The notes beneath the pieces were generated by a model. The model saw only the letters and a list, made by a program, of their open reading frames with translations, had not been told where the DNA came from and ran no database searches. DNA of 64,000 bases from Methylobacterium sp. FF17 (lineage in GTDB: Bacteria; Pseudomonadota; Alphaproteobacteria; Rhizobiales; Beijerinckiaceae): assembly GCF_025813715.1 (NCBI RefSeq), contig NZ_CP107532.1, positions 3,488,001 through 3,552,000 on the forward strand, read 5' to 3'. The translations under genes and the position numbers were made by a program. Shown piece after piece: positions 15,871 to 26,609 of the stretch. Each line of letters opens with the position of its first letter. Positions within the stretch are counted from its first letter, which is position 1.

Positions 15871-16635
15871 ATGAACCTCCTCCTGCCGGGCATCGCGGCG
15901 GCCTTCCTCCTCACCTTCGCGCGGATCGGCACCTTGGTGATGCTGATGCCGGGGGTGGGCGAGCAGTTGGTCTCCCCGCGACTGCGCCTCGCCTTCGCGC
16001 TGCTGCTCTCGCTCATCCTGTTCCCCATGGTGCGCCCGCTGCTGCCGATGCAGGGCGGCGCCATCGCCGGGCCGGGACTGATCGCCCTGCTGATCGGCGA
16101 ATTGCTGGTGGGGCTGATGCTGGGCTTGACGGTCCGCATGGTGCTGGCCGCCCTGCAGACCGCGGGCATGATCGTATCGCAGCAGCTCGGCCTGTCCTAC
16201 GCCATGACGGTGGATCCGACGCAGGGCGGACAGCAGACGGCGCTCGGCAACTTCCTGACGCTCCTCGGCGTCACCCTCGTGGTGGCGACCGACCTGCATC
16301 ACGTCGCCCTCGACGCGATCGGACGCAGCTACGTCCTGCTGCCGCCGGACGGGGTTCCGGGCATGGGAGAGGCGGCGGGCCTCGCTCTGAAGGCGATCGC
16401 GCGGGGCTTCGCCCTCGGCGTGCAGATCTCGGCCCCCTTCATCGCCTTCGGCATCCTGTTCAACGTCGGCCTCGGCGTGCTCGCGCGGCTGATGCCGCAG
16501 ATGCAGGTGTTCTTCGTGGCCGTGCCGGCTTCGGTCCTCATCGGCATGCTGCTACTGCTCGGCAGCCTCGGCATCATGATGGGCGTCTTCCTGGACGATC
16601 TCGGGCGCTACCTCGCGGATCTCACCGGGCGCTGA
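15871..16635 (+). CDS. fliR: Flagellar type III export apparatus protein FliR
   Basis: FliR completes the FliPQR export gate. The 254-residue protein has five or six predicted membrane helices. The conserved region around QTAGMIVSQQLGLSYAMTVDP and the C-terminal PASVLIGMLLLLGSLGIMM segment match the family. It follows fliQ and precedes flhB by 23 bases. Confidence 0.96.
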   Translation: MNLLLPGIAAAFLLTFARIGTLVMLMPGVGEQLVSPRLRLAFALLLSLILFPMVRPLLPMQGGAIAGPGLIALLIGELLVGLMLGLTVRMVLAALQTAGMIVSQQLGLSYAMTVDPTQGGQQTALGNFLTLLGVTLVVATDLHHVALDAIGRSYVLLPPDGVPGMGEAAGLALKAIARGFALGVQISAPFIAFGILFNVGLGVLARLMPQMQVFFVAVPASVLIGMLLLLGSLGIMMGVFLDDLGRYLADLTGR

Positions 16636-16658
16636 ACCCCGTGTCGGGAGCCTGAGCC

Positions 16659-17726
16659 GTGTCGGACGAGGCTGATCCGGAGGACAAGACCGAAGACCCG
16701 ACCCCACGGCGGATCGAGAAGGCGATCGAGCAGGGCAACGTCCCGAACAGCCCGGAAATCAACACCTTCTTCATCCTAGCCGCCTTCACCATGGCGCTGC
16801 TGCTCGCGTCGGGCAGCATCGCCAGCGGCCTCGTGGCGAGCCTGCGCGGTTTCCTGATGAACGCGCACCAGGTCCCCTCCGACCCCTCGGCCTATACCGA
16901 GATGGGCATCCGCATGCTGATCATCTGCGCCCAGGCGCTGATGGTCCCGGTGGGCCTCGTGGTGGTGGCCGGGCTCGCGGCCGGGCTCTCACAGCATCCG
17001 CTGGTGTTCAGCACCGATGCGATCGGCCCGAAATGGGACCGGGTCTCGCCCATGGCCGGCGTCAAGCGCATCTTCGGCATGGAGGCCCTGGTCCAGTTCC
17101 TCAAAGGTCTGGCGAAGCTCGGCATGGTGGGGGTGGTGGGCGGTACCATCCTGTGGGGCGAGCGCGACCGGATGGAGGTGTTCGCCCGCCTCGACCCCGC
17201 CGCCACCCTGGCGGCGATCCTCGGCCTCACGCTGAAGCTGATGGCCGGCATGCTCTGCATCTTCGTGGCGATCGCGCTCGGGGACGCGCTTTACCAGCGT
17301 CACCGCTGGCGCAGCCGTTTGCGCATGTCCAAGGAGGAGATGAAGCAGGAGCACAAGGAGAGCGAGGGCAGCCCCGAAGTGAAGGGCCGCATGAAGCAGC
17401 TCCGCGCCCAGCGCGTGAAGAAGCGCATGATGGCCGCGGTGCCCGATGCAACCGTCATCGTCACCAACCCGACCCACTACGCGGTCGCCCTGCGCTACGA
17501 AGCCGGCATGGCCGCGCCCATCTGCGTCGCCAAGGGCGTCGACAGCCTCGCCCTGAAGATCCGCGCGGTGGCCAAGGAGCACGACGTGCCGATCCTCGAG
17601 AACCCGCCGCTGGCCCGCGCCCTGCACGCAACGGTGGAGATCGACGCCGAAATCCCGGCGGAGCATTACCGCGCGGTGGCCGAGGTCATCGGCTACGTCA
17701 TGCGCCTCCGGCGGCGGGCCGCGTGA
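16659..17726 (+). CDS. flhB: Flagellar export switch protein FlhB
   Basis: FlhB controls export specificity by autocleavage within NPTH. The 355-residue protein opens with EDKTEDPTPRRIEKAIEQGN (the canonical FlhB start), has four membrane helices between about residues 30 and 215, and a cytoplasmic domain in which VTNPTHYAVALRY carries the NPTH cleavage site near residue 270. The GTG start has GGGAG nine bases upstream. It is the last gene of the flgB-flhB run. Confidence 0.97.
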   Translation: MSDEADPEDKTEDPTPRRIEKAIEQGNVPNSPEINTFFILAAFTMALLLASGSIASGLVASLRGFLMNAHQVPSDPSAYTEMGIRMLIICAQALMVPVGLVVVAGLAAGLSQHPLVFSTDAIGPKWDRVSPMAGVKRIFGMEALVQFLKGLAKLGMVGVVGGTILWGERDRMEVFARLDPAATLAAILGLTLKLMAGMLCIFVAIALGDALYQRHRWRSRLRMSKEEMKQEHKESEGSPEVKGRMKQLRAQRVKKRMMAAVPDATVIVTNPTHYAVALRYEAGMAAPICVAKGVDSLALKIRAVAKEHDVPILENPPLARALHATVEIDAEIPAEHYRAVAEVIGYVMRLRRRAA

Positions 17727-17811
17727 GGGCACAAAGATCGCAGCGGCCTGATATCTCGGCGGGTTACGCCGGTTTGGGCTTGCCGCCGGCCCGAACGGGG
17801 GGCTAACCCGA

Positions 17812-20523
17812 ATGGCTTCTGGAGTGGATCGACGGCGGATGGTTGAGTTCAGCGGACCGGGAAAACCCGCGTCGAACGCGATCGATCGATCCGAACGCCC
17901 GGGGCGCGTGGGTCTTCTCCTCGTTCTGGCGGGCCTGCTGGTCGGCGCGGCGGTCGGCCTGACCTTCGTCGCCAACGAGCAGGCGCAGCCGCTCATCCTG
18001 GGCCTGCTGGCGCTTCTCGCCATGGCGGGGGTGTTCTGTCTCTTCGCGCTCGCCATCGGCGCCATCCAGTTCGGAGGGCAGACCACGCGCGACGACATCA
18101 CGAAGGCCATCGTGGACGCCTCGCCGGACGGGGCGATCGTGGTCGAGGAGGGCGGACGCCTCATCTACGCCAACGAATCCTACCTGCGCATCGCGGGCGG
18201 CGAGACCTTCGCCAGCCTGCGCCCGGTGGAGCGGGTCTTCGTCGGCTCGCCCGAGGTCTCCGAAGCGGTCTACCGGCTGGCCCAGGCAGCCCGCGACGGC
18301 TTGGGGCACACGGAGGAGATCCGGATGGCGCCGCCGCCGGCGGGCGGGGGCGAGCGGGCCTTCGCCTGGTTCCGCATCGCCGTGCGGCCGACCGAGCGGC
18401 CAAGGCGCCCCGCCACCCTGTGGACGGTGAGCGACATCACCCACGAGCGCGAGCGCCAGGAGAACGTCTTCCAGGAACTCCAGCACGCCATCGACTACCT
18501 CGATCACGCGCCCGCAGGCTTCCTGTCCATCGATCCCGCCGGCTCGATCGTCTACATGAACGCCACGCTGGCGGCCTGGCTCGGCTACGACCTCGCGACG
18601 GTGGGCTCCGGCGGCCTCCGGCTCGCCGACATCGCCCCCGGCGCTGACATGCTCACCGCCTCGGAAGGCCTGCCGGGCGAAGTCCGCACGGATCGCTTCG
18701 ACCTCGACCTGCGCCGCCGCAACGGCCACCCGCTGCCGACGCGGCTCTACCATCGCGTCGCCTTCGGTCAGGACGGACGGCCCGGGCCGTCGCGCACCTT
18801 CGTGCTCAACCGCTCCGCCGGGGCGGAGACCGACGAGCCGCAGCGGGTCGCGGAGGTGCGTCTCGCACGCTTCCTGAATAACAGCCCCATCGCCATCGCG
18901 ACCCTCGACCAGGCCGGGCACATCGCCCGCGCCAATGCGTCCTTCGCCCGCCTGTTCGGGGGCCTGCCCCGGCAGGCGCTGCCCGGGGGCCAGAACGATC
19001 TGCAGAGCGAGCCCACCATGTGGGATGCGATCGCCGAGCGGGACCGCGCCGTCCTCGAAACCGCCCTGTCCAAGGCCGCCGCCGGCTTCGTCGAGGTGGC
19101 GCCCATCGAGATCATGCTCGCCGGCCCCGGCAACCGTTCGGCCCGCGTCTGGCTCAGCCCGGCCGGCGGCGAGGCCGCCCGCGCCCCCCGCGACGGGGAG
19201 GAGGGCGATCAGAACGACCGCGAGCGCGTCATCCTCTATGCCCTCGACACCACCGCCCAGCGCCAGCTGGAGCAGCAGGTGGCGCAGGCCCAGAAGATGG
19301 ACACGGTAGGCCAACTCGCCGGCGGCATCGCGCACGACTTCAACAACGTCCTGCAGGCGATCATCGGCTATTCGGACCTGCTGCTGGCGAGCCATCGGCC
19401 GACCGACCCGGCCTTCCAGGACATCATGCAGATCAAGCAGAACGCCAACCGGGCCGCGAGCCTGGTGCGTCAGCTGCTGGCCTTCTCGCGGCGCCAGACC
19501 CTGCGCCCGGAGGTGATGAATGTCGGCGAGGCCCTCTCCGACCTGACCCTGCTGCTCAAGCGCCTGCTCGGCGAGCGCGTCGACCTCGACCTGAAGCACG
19601 GCCGGGACATCTGGCCGATCAAGGCCGACGTGAACCAGTTCGAGCAGGTCATCGTGAACCTCGCGGTCAATGCCCGCGACGCCATGCCGGAGGGTGGCCG
19701 GCTCCTCATCCGCACCGCCAACGTCACGCACGAGGCGGTGCCGAGCGAGAACCGCCTCGGCATGCCGGCCGGCGACCACGTCCTGATCGAGGTGCTCGAC
19801 ACCGGCCAGGGCATCCCACCGGACGTGATGGAGAAGATCTTCGAGCCGTTCTTCACCACCAAGGAGATCGGCAAGGGCACGGGGCTCGGCCTCTCCACCG
19901 TGTTCGGCATCGTCAAGCAGAGCGGCGGCACCATCGACGTGCGCTCGACGGTGGGCGAGGGCACCGCCTTCCGGATCTACTTCCCGCGTCACGAGCCCAG
20001 CGCCGAACCGGCGCCCGAGCCCGAGATCGCGCTTCCGTCCCCCTCATCGCAGAACTCCGCCGCCATCGCGGCGAGCCGCCTTAAGGGCGGCGGCGACCGG
20101 GCGAAGACCGACGCCGACAAGCCGGCGCCACGCAAGCCGGCGCCGGATCACACCGGCCAGGGGGTCATCCTGCTGGTGGAGGACGAGGACCCTGTCCGCG
20201 CCGTCAACAGCCGCGCCCTCTCGGCGCGCGGCTATACGGTGCTCGAGGCCGCCTCGGGAATCGACGCCCTGCGCATCATTGCGGAGACCTCCGAGACCAT
20301 CGACCTCGTTGTGTCCGACGTGGTGATGCCGGAGATGGATGGGCCGACCCTGCTGCGCGAACTGCGCAAGGATTCCCCGAACCTGAAGGTGATCTTCGTG
20401 TCCGGCTACGCGGAGGACGCCTTCCGCAAGAACCTGCCCGACGGCGAGGATTTCAACTTCCTGCCCAAGCCCTTTAGCTTGAAACAGCTTGTCGAGACGG
20501 TGAAGGAGACGATCGCGCGATAG
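17812..20523 (+). CDS. cckA: Cell-cycle hybrid histidine kinase CckA
   Basis: CckA starts the phosphorelay CckA-ChpT-CtrA that controls cell cycle and flagellar genes in alphaproteobacteria. The 903-residue protein has two N-terminal membrane helices (about residues 33-80), PAS-like regions (about 95-470), a HisKA domain with [18 protein letters not shown] (phospho-acceptor His508), a HATPase domain ([20 protein letters not shown], then [12 protein letters not shown]), and a C-terminal receiver with Asp836 in [12 protein letters not shown]. Order, length and the H-box match CckA. It follows flhB by 85 bases. CtrA boxes at several flagellar promoters in the window fit its role. Confidence 0.95.
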   Translation: MASGVDRRRMVEFSGPGKPASNAIDRSERPGRVGLLLVLAGLLVGAAVGLTFVANEQAQPLILGLLALLAMAGVFCLFALAIGAIQFGGQTTRDDITKAIVDASPDGAIVVEEGGRLIYANESYLRIAGGETFASLRPVERVFVGSPEVSEAVYRLAQAARDGLGHTEEIRMAPPPAGGGERAFAWFRIAVRPTERPRRPATLWTVSDITHERERQENVFQELQHAIDYLDHAPAGFLSIDPAGSIVYMNATLAAWLGYDLATVGSGGLRLADIAPGADMLTASEGLPGEVRTDRFDLDLRRRNGHPLPTRLYHRVAFGQDGRPGPSRTFVLNRSAGAETDEPQRVAEVRLARFLNNSPIAIATLDQAGHIARANASFARLFGGLPRQALPGGQNDLQSEPTMWDAIAERDRAVLETALSKAAAGFVEVAPIEIMLAGPGNRSARVWLSPAGGEAARAPRDGEEGDQNDRERVILYALDTTAQRQLEQQVAQAQKMDTVGQLAGGIAHDFNNVLQAIIGYSDLLLASHRPTDPAFQDIMQIKQNANRAASLVRQLLAFSRRQTLRPEVMNVGEALSDLTLLLKRLLGERVDLDLKHGRDIWPIKADVNQFEQVIVNLAVNARDAMPEGGRLLIRTANVTHEAVPSENRLGMPAGDHVLIEVLDTGQGIPPDVMEKIFEPFFTTKEIGKGTGLGLSTVFGIVKQSGGTIDVRSTVGEGTAFRIYFPRHEPSAEPAPEPEIALPSPSSQNSAAIAASRLKGGGDRAKTDADKPAPRKPAPDHTGQGVILLVEDEDPVRAVNSRALSARGYTVLEAASGIDALRIIAETSETIDLVVSDVVMPEMDGPTLLRELRKDSPNLKVIFVSGYAEDAFRKNLPDGEDFNFLPKPFSLKQLVETVKETIAR

Positions 20524-20589
20524 GGCGCGGGCGGATGGGGATTCTTCGGGCGTATCCCGGGAATCTCCGTCGCCGCTCTTGCCGCACGA

Positions 20590-20604
20590 GAACAAAACAG
20601 GTAC
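20590..20604 (+). promoter_or_regulatory. Possible degenerate SOS box upstream of recA
   Basis: GAAC-AAAACAG-GTAC resembles the alphaproteobacterial LexA site GAAC-N7-GAAC with one mismatch in the second half. It lies 62 bases before the recA start. The exact sites at lexA show that this genome uses the alphaproteobacterial motif. Confidence 0.45.
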
Positions 20605-20665
20605 ATAATCGGCATCCGAGGCGCATTGAGCCTTGCTCTTCCCCCATGCATAAGGATGCCGACGA

Positions 20666-21757
20666 ATGGCCCAGCCCGCGCTGAAAGTTGTGGAATCCCC
20701 GATGGTGGACAAGGACAAGGCCAAGGCGATCGACGCCGCACTGTCACAGATCGAGCGTGCCTTCGGCAAAGGCTCGATCATGCGGCTCGGCAAGAACGAC
20801 AAGGTCGCTGAAGTCGAGGTCGTCTCCACCGGCTCCCTCGGTCTCGACATCGCGCTCGGCGTCGGCGGCCTGCCGCGCGGCCGCGTCATCGAGATCTACG
20901 GCCCGGAATCCTCGGGCAAGACCACGCTCGCCCTGCACACCATCGCGGAAGCTCAGAAGAAGGGCGGCGTCTGCGCCTTCGTGGATGCCGAGCACGCCCT
21001 CGACCCGGTCTATGCGCGTAAGCTCGGCGTGCAGCTCGACGATCTCCTGATTTCCCAGCCCGACACCGGTGAGCAGGCCCTGGAGATCACCGACACGCTG
21101 GTGCGCTCGGGCGCCATCGACGTGCTGGTGGTGGATTCGGTGGCGGCCCTGACGCCGCGCGCCGAGATCGAGGGTGAGATGGGCGACAGCCAGCCCGGCC
21201 TGCAGGCACGCCTGATGAGCCAGGCCCTGCGCAAGCTCACGGGCTCGATCTCGCGCTCGAAGTGCATGGTCATCTTCATCAACCAGATCCGCATGAAGAT
21301 CGGCGTGATGTATGGGTCTCCGGAGACCACGACGGGCGGCAACGCCCTGAAGTTCTACGCGTCCGTGCGCCTCGACATCCGTCGCGTCTCTACCCTGAAG
21401 GATCGCGACGAGGCCATCGGCAACCAGGTCCGCGTCAAGGTCGTGAAGAACAAGGTCGCGCCGCCCTTCAAGCAGGTCGAGTTCGACATCATGTTCGGCG
21501 AAGGCGTCTCGAAGGTCGGCGAGCTGATCGACCTCGGCGTGAAGGCCGGGATCGTCGAGAAGTCGGGTGCCTGGTTCTCCTATGCGAGCCAGCGCCTGGG
21601 GCAGGGCCGCGAGAACTCGAAGGGGTTCCTGCGCGACAACCCGGAGATCGCCGGCAAGATCGAGGCATCGATCCGTCAGAATTCCGGGCTCGTCGCCGAG
21701 AAGATCCTCGAAAACGCCAAGCCCACCGAGGACGAGTTGGACGAAGGCGAGGCCTGA
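20666..21757 (+). CDS. recA: Recombinase RecA
   Basis: RecA forms filaments on single-stranded DNA, drives strand exchange and triggers LexA self-cleavage. The 363-residue protein has Walker [10 protein letters not shown] (residues 79-87), the [19 protein letters not shown] block with loop L1, and the L2 region [17 protein letters not shown]. The acidic C-terminus is typical. AAGGA stands about eight bases before the ATG. A strong terminator follows. Confidence 0.99.
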   Translation: MAQPALKVVESPMVDKDKAKAIDAALSQIERAFGKGSIMRLGKNDKVAEVEVVSTGSLGLDIALGVGGLPRGRVIEIYGPESSGKTTLALHTIAEAQKKGGVCAFVDAEHALDPVYARKLGVQLDDLLISQPDTGEQALEITDTLVRSGAIDVLVVDSVAALTPRAEIEGEMGDSQPGLQARLMSQALRKLTGSISRSKCMVIFINQIRMKIGVMYGSPETTTGGNALKFYASVRLDIRRVSTLKDRDEAIGNQVRVKVVKNKVAPPFKQVEFDIMFGEGVSKVGELIDLGVKAGIVEKSGAWFSYASQRLGQGRENSKGFLRDNPEIAGKIEASIRQNSGLVAEKILENAKPTEDELDEGEA

Positions 21758-21806
21758 GGCGGTAGCGCTCCGCCACCATCCGGCGGAGCAACCGATCGAC
21801 CCACGA

Positions 21807-21844
21807 GAGAAAGGCCGCCGGGTGGATGCCCGGCGGCTTTTCTC
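21807..21844 (+). terminator. Rho-independent terminator after recA
   Basis: A long hairpin has a nine-base GC core (GCCGCCGGG / CCCGGCGGC) extended by GAGAAAG / TTTTCTC, with a six-base loop and a T-rich 3' arm. It lies between recA and the convergent cytochrome c gene, so it may serve both directions. Confidence 0.85.
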
Positions 21845-21863
21845 CGTTTCTCGACCCGTTGGG

Positions 21864-22202
21864 CTACCCGGGAGGGAGCACGTCGATCTGGATCGCGGCG
21901 TAATAAGCGGCGAGGTCCGCAATCTCGGCGTCGCTGAGGGATTTCGCGACCACGTTCATAATCTCGTTCCGGCGCGTGCCGTCCCGGTATTCGGTGAGTG
22001 CCTTGACGAGGTAGGGTTCGACCTGACCCGCGAGGTTGGGAGCCTCCGGCAGCTTGGAGAGCCCGTCGAGGCCATGGCAGGTCTGGCAGGCGATCGCCGC
22101 CTTGCGCCCGGCCTTCGCGTCTCCCGCCTGCGCCGCTCCCGACAGCAGAAGGACGGCCAGGAGCGGGACGAGGCGGATCACCGCCCGCACTCTCCCTCGC
22201 AT
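21864..22202 (-). CDS. Small periplasmic c-type cytochrome
   Basis: This 112-residue protein has a signal peptide (LVPLLAVLLLSGAAQA), one haem-binding motif CQTCH, and a late Met in NEIMNVVAKSL as probable axial ligand. The ATG at 22202 is chosen because GAGGA stands seven bases upstream and the signal peptide follows directly. It starts 25 bases after the PQQ-type dehydrogenase gene on the same strand. The pairing suggests it accepts electrons from that dehydrogenase in the periplasm; this is inference. Confidence 0.88.
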   Translation of the reverse strand: MRGRVRAVIRLVPLLAVLLLSGAAQAGDAKAGRKAAIACQTCHGLDGLSKLPEAPNLAGQVEPYLVKALTEYRDGTRRNEIMNVVAKSLSDAEIADLAAYYAAIQIDVLPPG

Positions 22203-22227
22203 CCACCGGTCCTCAACTGCCCGCACC

Positions 22228-23517
22228 TCATTTGCCCTCATAGGAGATCCGGTAGATCGCGCCGGCGGTGTCGTCGGCGACCAGCAGGGATCCATCGAGC
22301 AGTACCGCCACGTCGGCCGGGCGACCGAGATATTCCCCGTCGGCCGTCAGCCAGCCCTCGGCGAAGGGCTTCGGCGCGCCGGCTTTACCGTCCTTGTCGA
22401 CGGGCACGTACACGATCCGGGCGCCGATCGGCTGGGTGCGGTTCCAGGAGCCATGCTCAGCGGTGAAGATGCCGCCGCGATATGATTCTGGGAACATGCG
22501 GCCGGTATAGAAGACCATGCCGAGATCGGCCGCGTGGGGCGGCAGTTCGGCCTGCGGGAAGACGGCATCCTTCGGCGGCGTCTCGTCCTTGTACTCCACC
22601 GTCCGGACCTGTCCGCCGCCGAACCAGGGGAAACCGAAATTCTCGCCGCCCTTGGCGATGCGGTTCAATTCTCCGGGGGGCGTGTCGTCGCCCATCCCGT
22701 CCACCTGGTTGTCGGTGAACCACAGGGCCTTGTCGGCGGGGTTGAAGTCCATGCCGACCGAATTGCGGATGCCGGTGGCGTAGACCTCCCGGTTCTTGCC
22801 GTCCGCATCCATGCGGATGATCCCGCCGATGCCGGTCTGGGCATAGAGCTCGCGCTTCGTCGCGGGTGGCACGTTGTAGGGCTGGCCCAGCGAAATGTAT
22901 GTCTTGCCGTCCGGCCCGACCCGACACATCCGGGCGGTGTGATTGTAGCTCTCCTCGGCCGCCGGGATGAGGTCGCCCTGCTTGACCAGGATGCCGGCCG
23001 CCACATCCGGGCTCTCGTAGAAGAACTCGGCGGCCGGGAAGGACAGGACGCGATTCTGCTCGACGATCGTGAGCACCCCGTCCTTCGAGAAACAGACCCC
23101 GTTGGGGATCTTGAAGGCGATGCCGGGCGCGAAGGCCCGGACCTCGTCGGCGACGCGGTCCTTGTCGCGGTCGGTGACGGTGTAGACCTTGCTCTTGCGC
23201 GTTCCCACGAACAGGACACCGGCGTTGGGACCGACCGCGATGGAACGGGCGTCCGGCACCACCGCATAGAGGTCGATCTTGAAGCCCTCGGGCAGCTTGA
23301 TCTTGCCGAGCGTCTTGCGGAGTGCATCCGCGCGCCGGCCGGTCTGCGGGATCTCTGGGGCCTCGGCGGTGCCGGTGCTCTGCATGCCCGTCAGCTTCTC
23401 CAGGGCATCCGCCTTCGCCTTCGTGTCGGCGGGGGACGCGCCCTGCGCGAGGGCGGCCGTAGAGAGCGCCAGCGCGGCGCAGCCGGCCAGCAGCGTCGCG
23501 GTGAGGACCGATCGCAT
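22228..23517 (-). CDS. PQQ-dependent sugar dehydrogenase family protein (sorbosone/soluble glucose dehydrogenase type)
   Basis: The 429-residue protein carries a signal peptide (ALALSTAALA, cleavage near residue 24) and then a six-bladed propeller of the soluble glucose/sorbosone dehydrogenase family. Conserved blocks include LPEGFKIDLYA, ARSIAVGPNAGVLFVGTR, IRNSVGMDFNP, the calcium/PQQ region ELNRIAKGGENFGFPWFGG, and TAEHGSWNRTQPIG. The substrate cannot be fixed. GGGAG precedes the ATG by six bases. The downstream cytochrome c gene probably forms an operon with it, suggesting oxidation coupled to the respiratory chain. Confidence 0.88.
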   Translation of the reverse strand: MRSVLTATLLAGCAALALSTAALAQGASPADTKAKADALEKLTGMQSTGTAEAPEIPQTGRRADALRKTLGKIKLPEGFKIDLYAVVPDARSIAVGPNAGVLFVGTRKSKVYTVTDRDKDRVADEVRAFAPGIAFKIPNGVCFSKDGVLTIVEQNRVLSFPAAEFFYESPDVAAGILVKQGDLIPAAEESYNHTARMCRVGPDGKTYISLGQPYNVPPATKRELYAQTGIGGIIRMDADGKNREVYATGIRNSVGMDFNPADKALWFTDNQVDGMGDDTPPGELNRIAKGGENFGFPWFGGGQVRTVEYKDETPPKDAVFPQAELPPHAADLGMVFYTGRMFPESYRGGIFTAEHGSWNRTQPIGARIVYVPVDKDGKAGAPKPFAEGWLTADGEYLGRPADVAVLLDGSLLVADDTAGAIYRISYEGK

Positions 23518-23878
23518 GGGTGTCTCCCTGGATCCGCCCGCGTGCCGGGGCGGTTGAGCCCCGACGATATGATCCTCCCGGCGACGCCGGCAAGGGGTTC
23601 CGGAGGCGCGGTACCGGTCCGGCTTCGAAGGCCGGATCGGCCATGCGGACGTGTTTCACGCGGCGTGCTCCCGGACCGGCGGTGCGCAAAGTCGAAACCG
23701 ACCGTGACTTGCGCCGGAACGCTCCTTATGAGTGCCCCAGCGCGGTGAAGCCCTTGATCCCAGGACCGTCATCTCATGACCGTCTCGGATCGCGGCCTCC
23801 GCCGTGCGGCGCGCGGATGCGACGGACGATGTCCGTGCCTCGCGCTCCGGCGGCCCCCTACGACAGAGTTGTGATGCG
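23518..23878. other. 361-base intergenic region before alaS
   Basis: This stretch separates the minus-strand dehydrogenase gene from plus-strand alaS and must hold both promoters. I see no convincing coding frame, RNA gene or strong hairpin, and could not assign -35/-10 boxes with confidence. No T-box is expected in this class. Confidence 0.5.
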
Positions 23879-26542
23879 ATGAGCGGCGTCAACGAGATCC
23901 GGTCGACCTTCCTCGACTACTTCGCCAAGGAAGGCCACGAAGTGTTGCCGTCCTCCTCGCTGGTGCCGCGCAACGACCCCACGCTGATGTTCACCAATGC
24001 CGGCATGGTGCAGTTCAAGAACGTCTTCACCGGCGTCGAGAAGCGTCCCTACGATCGTGCCACGACGGCGCAGAAATGCGTCCGGGCGGGGGGCAAGCAC
24101 AACGACCTCGACAATGTGGGCTACACCGCGCGCCACCACACCTTCTTCGAGATGCTCGGCAACTTCTCCTTCGGCGACTACTTCAAGCCGCGGGCGATCG
24201 AGCTGGCCTGGAACCTGATCACCAAGGAGTTCGGTCTGTCGAAGGACCGGCTGCTGGTGACGGTCTATGCCGACGACGACGAGGCCGCCGAACTCTGGCG
24301 CAAGATCGCGGGCTTCTCCGACGATCGCATCATCCGCATCGGCACCTCCGACAATTTCTGGCAAATGGGCGATACCGGGCCCTGCGGCCCCTGCTCGGAG
24401 ATCTTCATCGACCAGGGCCCGACGCTCCAGGGCGGACCGCCCGGTTCGCCGGACGAGGACGGCGACCGCTTCCTCGAGTTCTGGAACCTCGTCTTCATGC
24501 AGTACGAGCAGATCGAGCCGGGCAACCGCCTCGCCCTGCCGCGCCCGTCCATCGATACCGGGATGGGCCTGGAGCGCATGGCGGCGATCCTCCAGGGCGT
24601 GAAGAGCAACTACGACACGGACCTGTTCCGCGCCCTCATCGACGCCGTGAGCCACGCGGTCGGCCGTCCGCCCGAGGCGGGCAACGTCGCCTCCTACCGG
24701 GTCATCGCCGACCACCTGCGGGCCGCCTCCTTCCTGGTGGCGGACGGCGTGCTGCCCGGCAATGAGGGCCGGGGCTACGTCCTGCGCCGCATCATGCGCC
24801 GCGCCATGCGCCACGCCGAGCTTCTGGGCTCGCGCGAGCCCATGATGTTCCGCCTCGTGCCGACCCTGCTGCGCGAGATGGGACAGGCCTACCCGGAACT
24901 GACCCGGGCCGAGGGCCTCATCGCCGAGACCCTGCGCCTGGAGGAGACCCGGTTTCGCCGCACCCTGGAGCGCGGCCTCGCGATCCTGGATGCCGAGACC
25001 CGCGACCTCACGTCCGGCCAGAACCTCTCGGGCGAGACCGCCTTCACCCTCTACGACACCTACGGTTTCCCCCTGGACCTGACGCAGGACGCCCTGAAAG
25101 CGCGCGGCATCGGCGTCGACACGGATGCCTTCGGCCAGGCGATGGAGCGCCAGCGCAAGGCGGCCCGGGCCGCCTGGACCGGCTCCGGCGAGGCCGCCAC
25201 CGAAACCGTCTGGTACGGCCTGAAGGAGCGCGTCGGCGCCACCGAGTTCCTCGGCTACGAAACCGAGAGCGCGGAGGGCATCGTCACCGCGCTCCTGCGC
25301 GACGGCGCCGAGACCGAGAGCCTGAAGGCCGGCGAAACCGGTCTCGTCCTTGTCAACCAGACGCCGTTCTATGCCGAGTCCGGCGGTCAGGTCGGTGATA
25401 CCGGCACCCTGTCCGCCGGCGGCCTGACGGCGCGGGTGACGGCCACCGAGAAGAAGCTCGGCGACCTGTTCGTCCACCACGTCACGGTCGATCAGGGCAC
25501 CTTGTCTCTCAACCAAGCCGTGGAACTCGCGGTCGACAACGGCCGTCGCTCAGCCATCCGCGCGAATCACTCGGCGACCCACCTGCTGCACGAGGCCCTG
25601 CGCCAGGTCCTCGGCGACCACGTGGCCCAGAAGGGCTCGCTCGTCTCCGCCGACCGGCTGCGCTTCGATTTCAGCCACCCGAAGCCCATGGACGAGGCCG
25701 AGATCCGGGCCGTGGAGGACATCGCCAACGCGGTACTCCTGCAGAACACCCCCGTGGTGACGAAGCTGATGGCGCAGGAGGAGGCCATCGAATCCGGCGC
25801 CCGCGCCCTGTTCGGCGAGAAGTACGGCGACGAGGTTCGGGTGGTGTCCATGGGCGCGCCCGTCACGGGTGAGGCCGGGCGTACCAAGGCGTTCTCGGTG
25901 GAGCTCTGCGGCGGCACCCATGCGCGCCGCACCGGCGAGATCGGTCAAGTCTCGGTGATCGGCGAGAGCGCGGTCGGCGCCGGCGTGCGTCGCATCGAGG
26001 CCCTGACGGCGGAAGCGGCCCGGCGCCACCGCGCCGAGGAGAGCCGCACGCTGACGCAGATCGCCGGCCTCCTGAAGGCCTCAGCGACGGACGTTCCGGA
26101 CCGCCTCGCGGCCCTGATCGAGGACCGCCGCCGCCTGGAGCGCGAGCTGACCGAGGCGCGCAAGAAGATCGCCATGGGCGGCGCCGGCTCGGGCACGGAT
26201 GACGGCATCGCCGAGATCGGCGGCGTGAAGGTGATGGCTCGGGTGGTCGAGGGCGTCGAGATGCGCGACCTCAAGAGCTTGGCCGACGAGGGCAAGACCC
26301 GCCTCGGCTCCGGCATCGTCGCCATCGTGGGCGTCGCCCCCGACGGCAAGGCCGGGCTCGTGGTCGGCGTGACCCCGGATCTGACGGAGCGCTACGATGC
26401 GGTGGCCCTGGTCCGCGCCGGCGCTGGACATCTCGGAGGCAAGGGTGGCGGCGGACGCCGCGACATGGCCCAGGCCGGCGGCCCGGAGGGCGCAGGCGCC
26501 CAGGCCGCCATCGAGGCGATTCGAGCAGCCCTGGCGGCCTGA
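23879..26542 (+). CDS. alaS: Alanyl-tRNA synthetase
   Basis: AlaS charges tRNA-Ala. The 887-residue protein has the class II catalytic core ([45 protein letters not shown]), the editing domain with zinc ligands in [13 protein letters not shown] and [13 protein letters not shown], and a C-terminal DHHA1-like region with a Gly-rich stretch ([16 protein letters not shown]). I place the start at ATG 23879 ([15 protein letters not shown]); an upstream in-frame ATG at 23804 adds 25 unrelated residues. Two genes for its substrate tRNA-Ala(GGC) lie 1.3-1.7 kb downstream. Confidence 0.98.
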   Translation: MSGVNEIRSTFLDYFAKEGHEVLPSSSLVPRNDPTLMFTNAGMVQFKNVFTGVEKRPYDRATTAQKCVRAGGKHNDLDNVGYTARHHTFFEMLGNFSFGDYFKPRAIELAWNLITKEFGLSKDRLLVTVYADDDEAAELWRKIAGFSDDRIIRIGTSDNFWQMGDTGPCGPCSEIFIDQGPTLQGGPPGSPDEDGDRFLEFWNLVFMQYEQIEPGNRLALPRPSIDTGMGLERMAAILQGVKSNYDTDLFRALIDAVSHAVGRPPEAGNVASYRVIADHLRAASFLVADGVLPGNEGRGYVLRRIMRRAMRHAELLGSREPMMFRLVPTLLREMGQAYPELTRAEGLIAETLRLEETRFRRTLERGLAILDAETRDLTSGQNLSGETAFTLYDTYGFPLDLTQDALKARGIGVDTDAFGQAMERQRKAARAAWTGSGEAATETVWYGLKERVGATEFLGYETESAEGIVTALLRDGAETESLKAGETGLVLVNQTPFYAESGGQVGDTGTLSAGGLTARVTATEKKLGDLFVHHVTVDQGTLSLNQAVELAVDNGRRSAIRANHSATHLLHEALRQVLGDHVAQKGSLVSADRLRFDFSHPKPMDEAEIRAVEDIANAVLLQNTPVVTKLMAQEEAIESGARALFGEKYGDEVRVVSMGAPVTGEAGRTKAFSVELCGGTHARRTGEIGQVSVIGESAVGAGVRRIEALTAEAARRHRAEESRTLTQIAGLLKASATDVPDRLAALIEDRRRLERELTEARKKIAMGGAGSGTDDGIAEIGGVKVMARVVEGVEMRDLKSLADEGKTRLGSGIVAIVGVAPDGKAGLVVGVTPDLTERYDAVALVRAGAGHLGGKGGGGRRDMAQAGGPEGAGAQAAIEAIRAALAA

Positions 26543-26549
26543 AGCCGAA

Positions 26550-26598
26550 CCACGGCAGAGGCCTTTCGCGCATCGCGGCGCGAGGGCTTCGGCCGTGG
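26550..26598. terminator. Bidirectional hairpin between alaS and the DUF2147 gene
   Basis: CCACGGC and GCCGTGG form the base of a long imperfect hairpin whose upper part pairs TTCGCGC with GCGCGA. It fills the 67-base space between two convergent stops. Confidence 0.65.
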
Positions 26599-26609
26599 GG
26601 CTCAGTCCG

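Noticed and set aside
23874..23882. A three-codon ATG-CGA-TGA frame overlapping the alaS start
   Set aside because: It could be a coupling device, but such short frames arise by chance and nothing else supports it.
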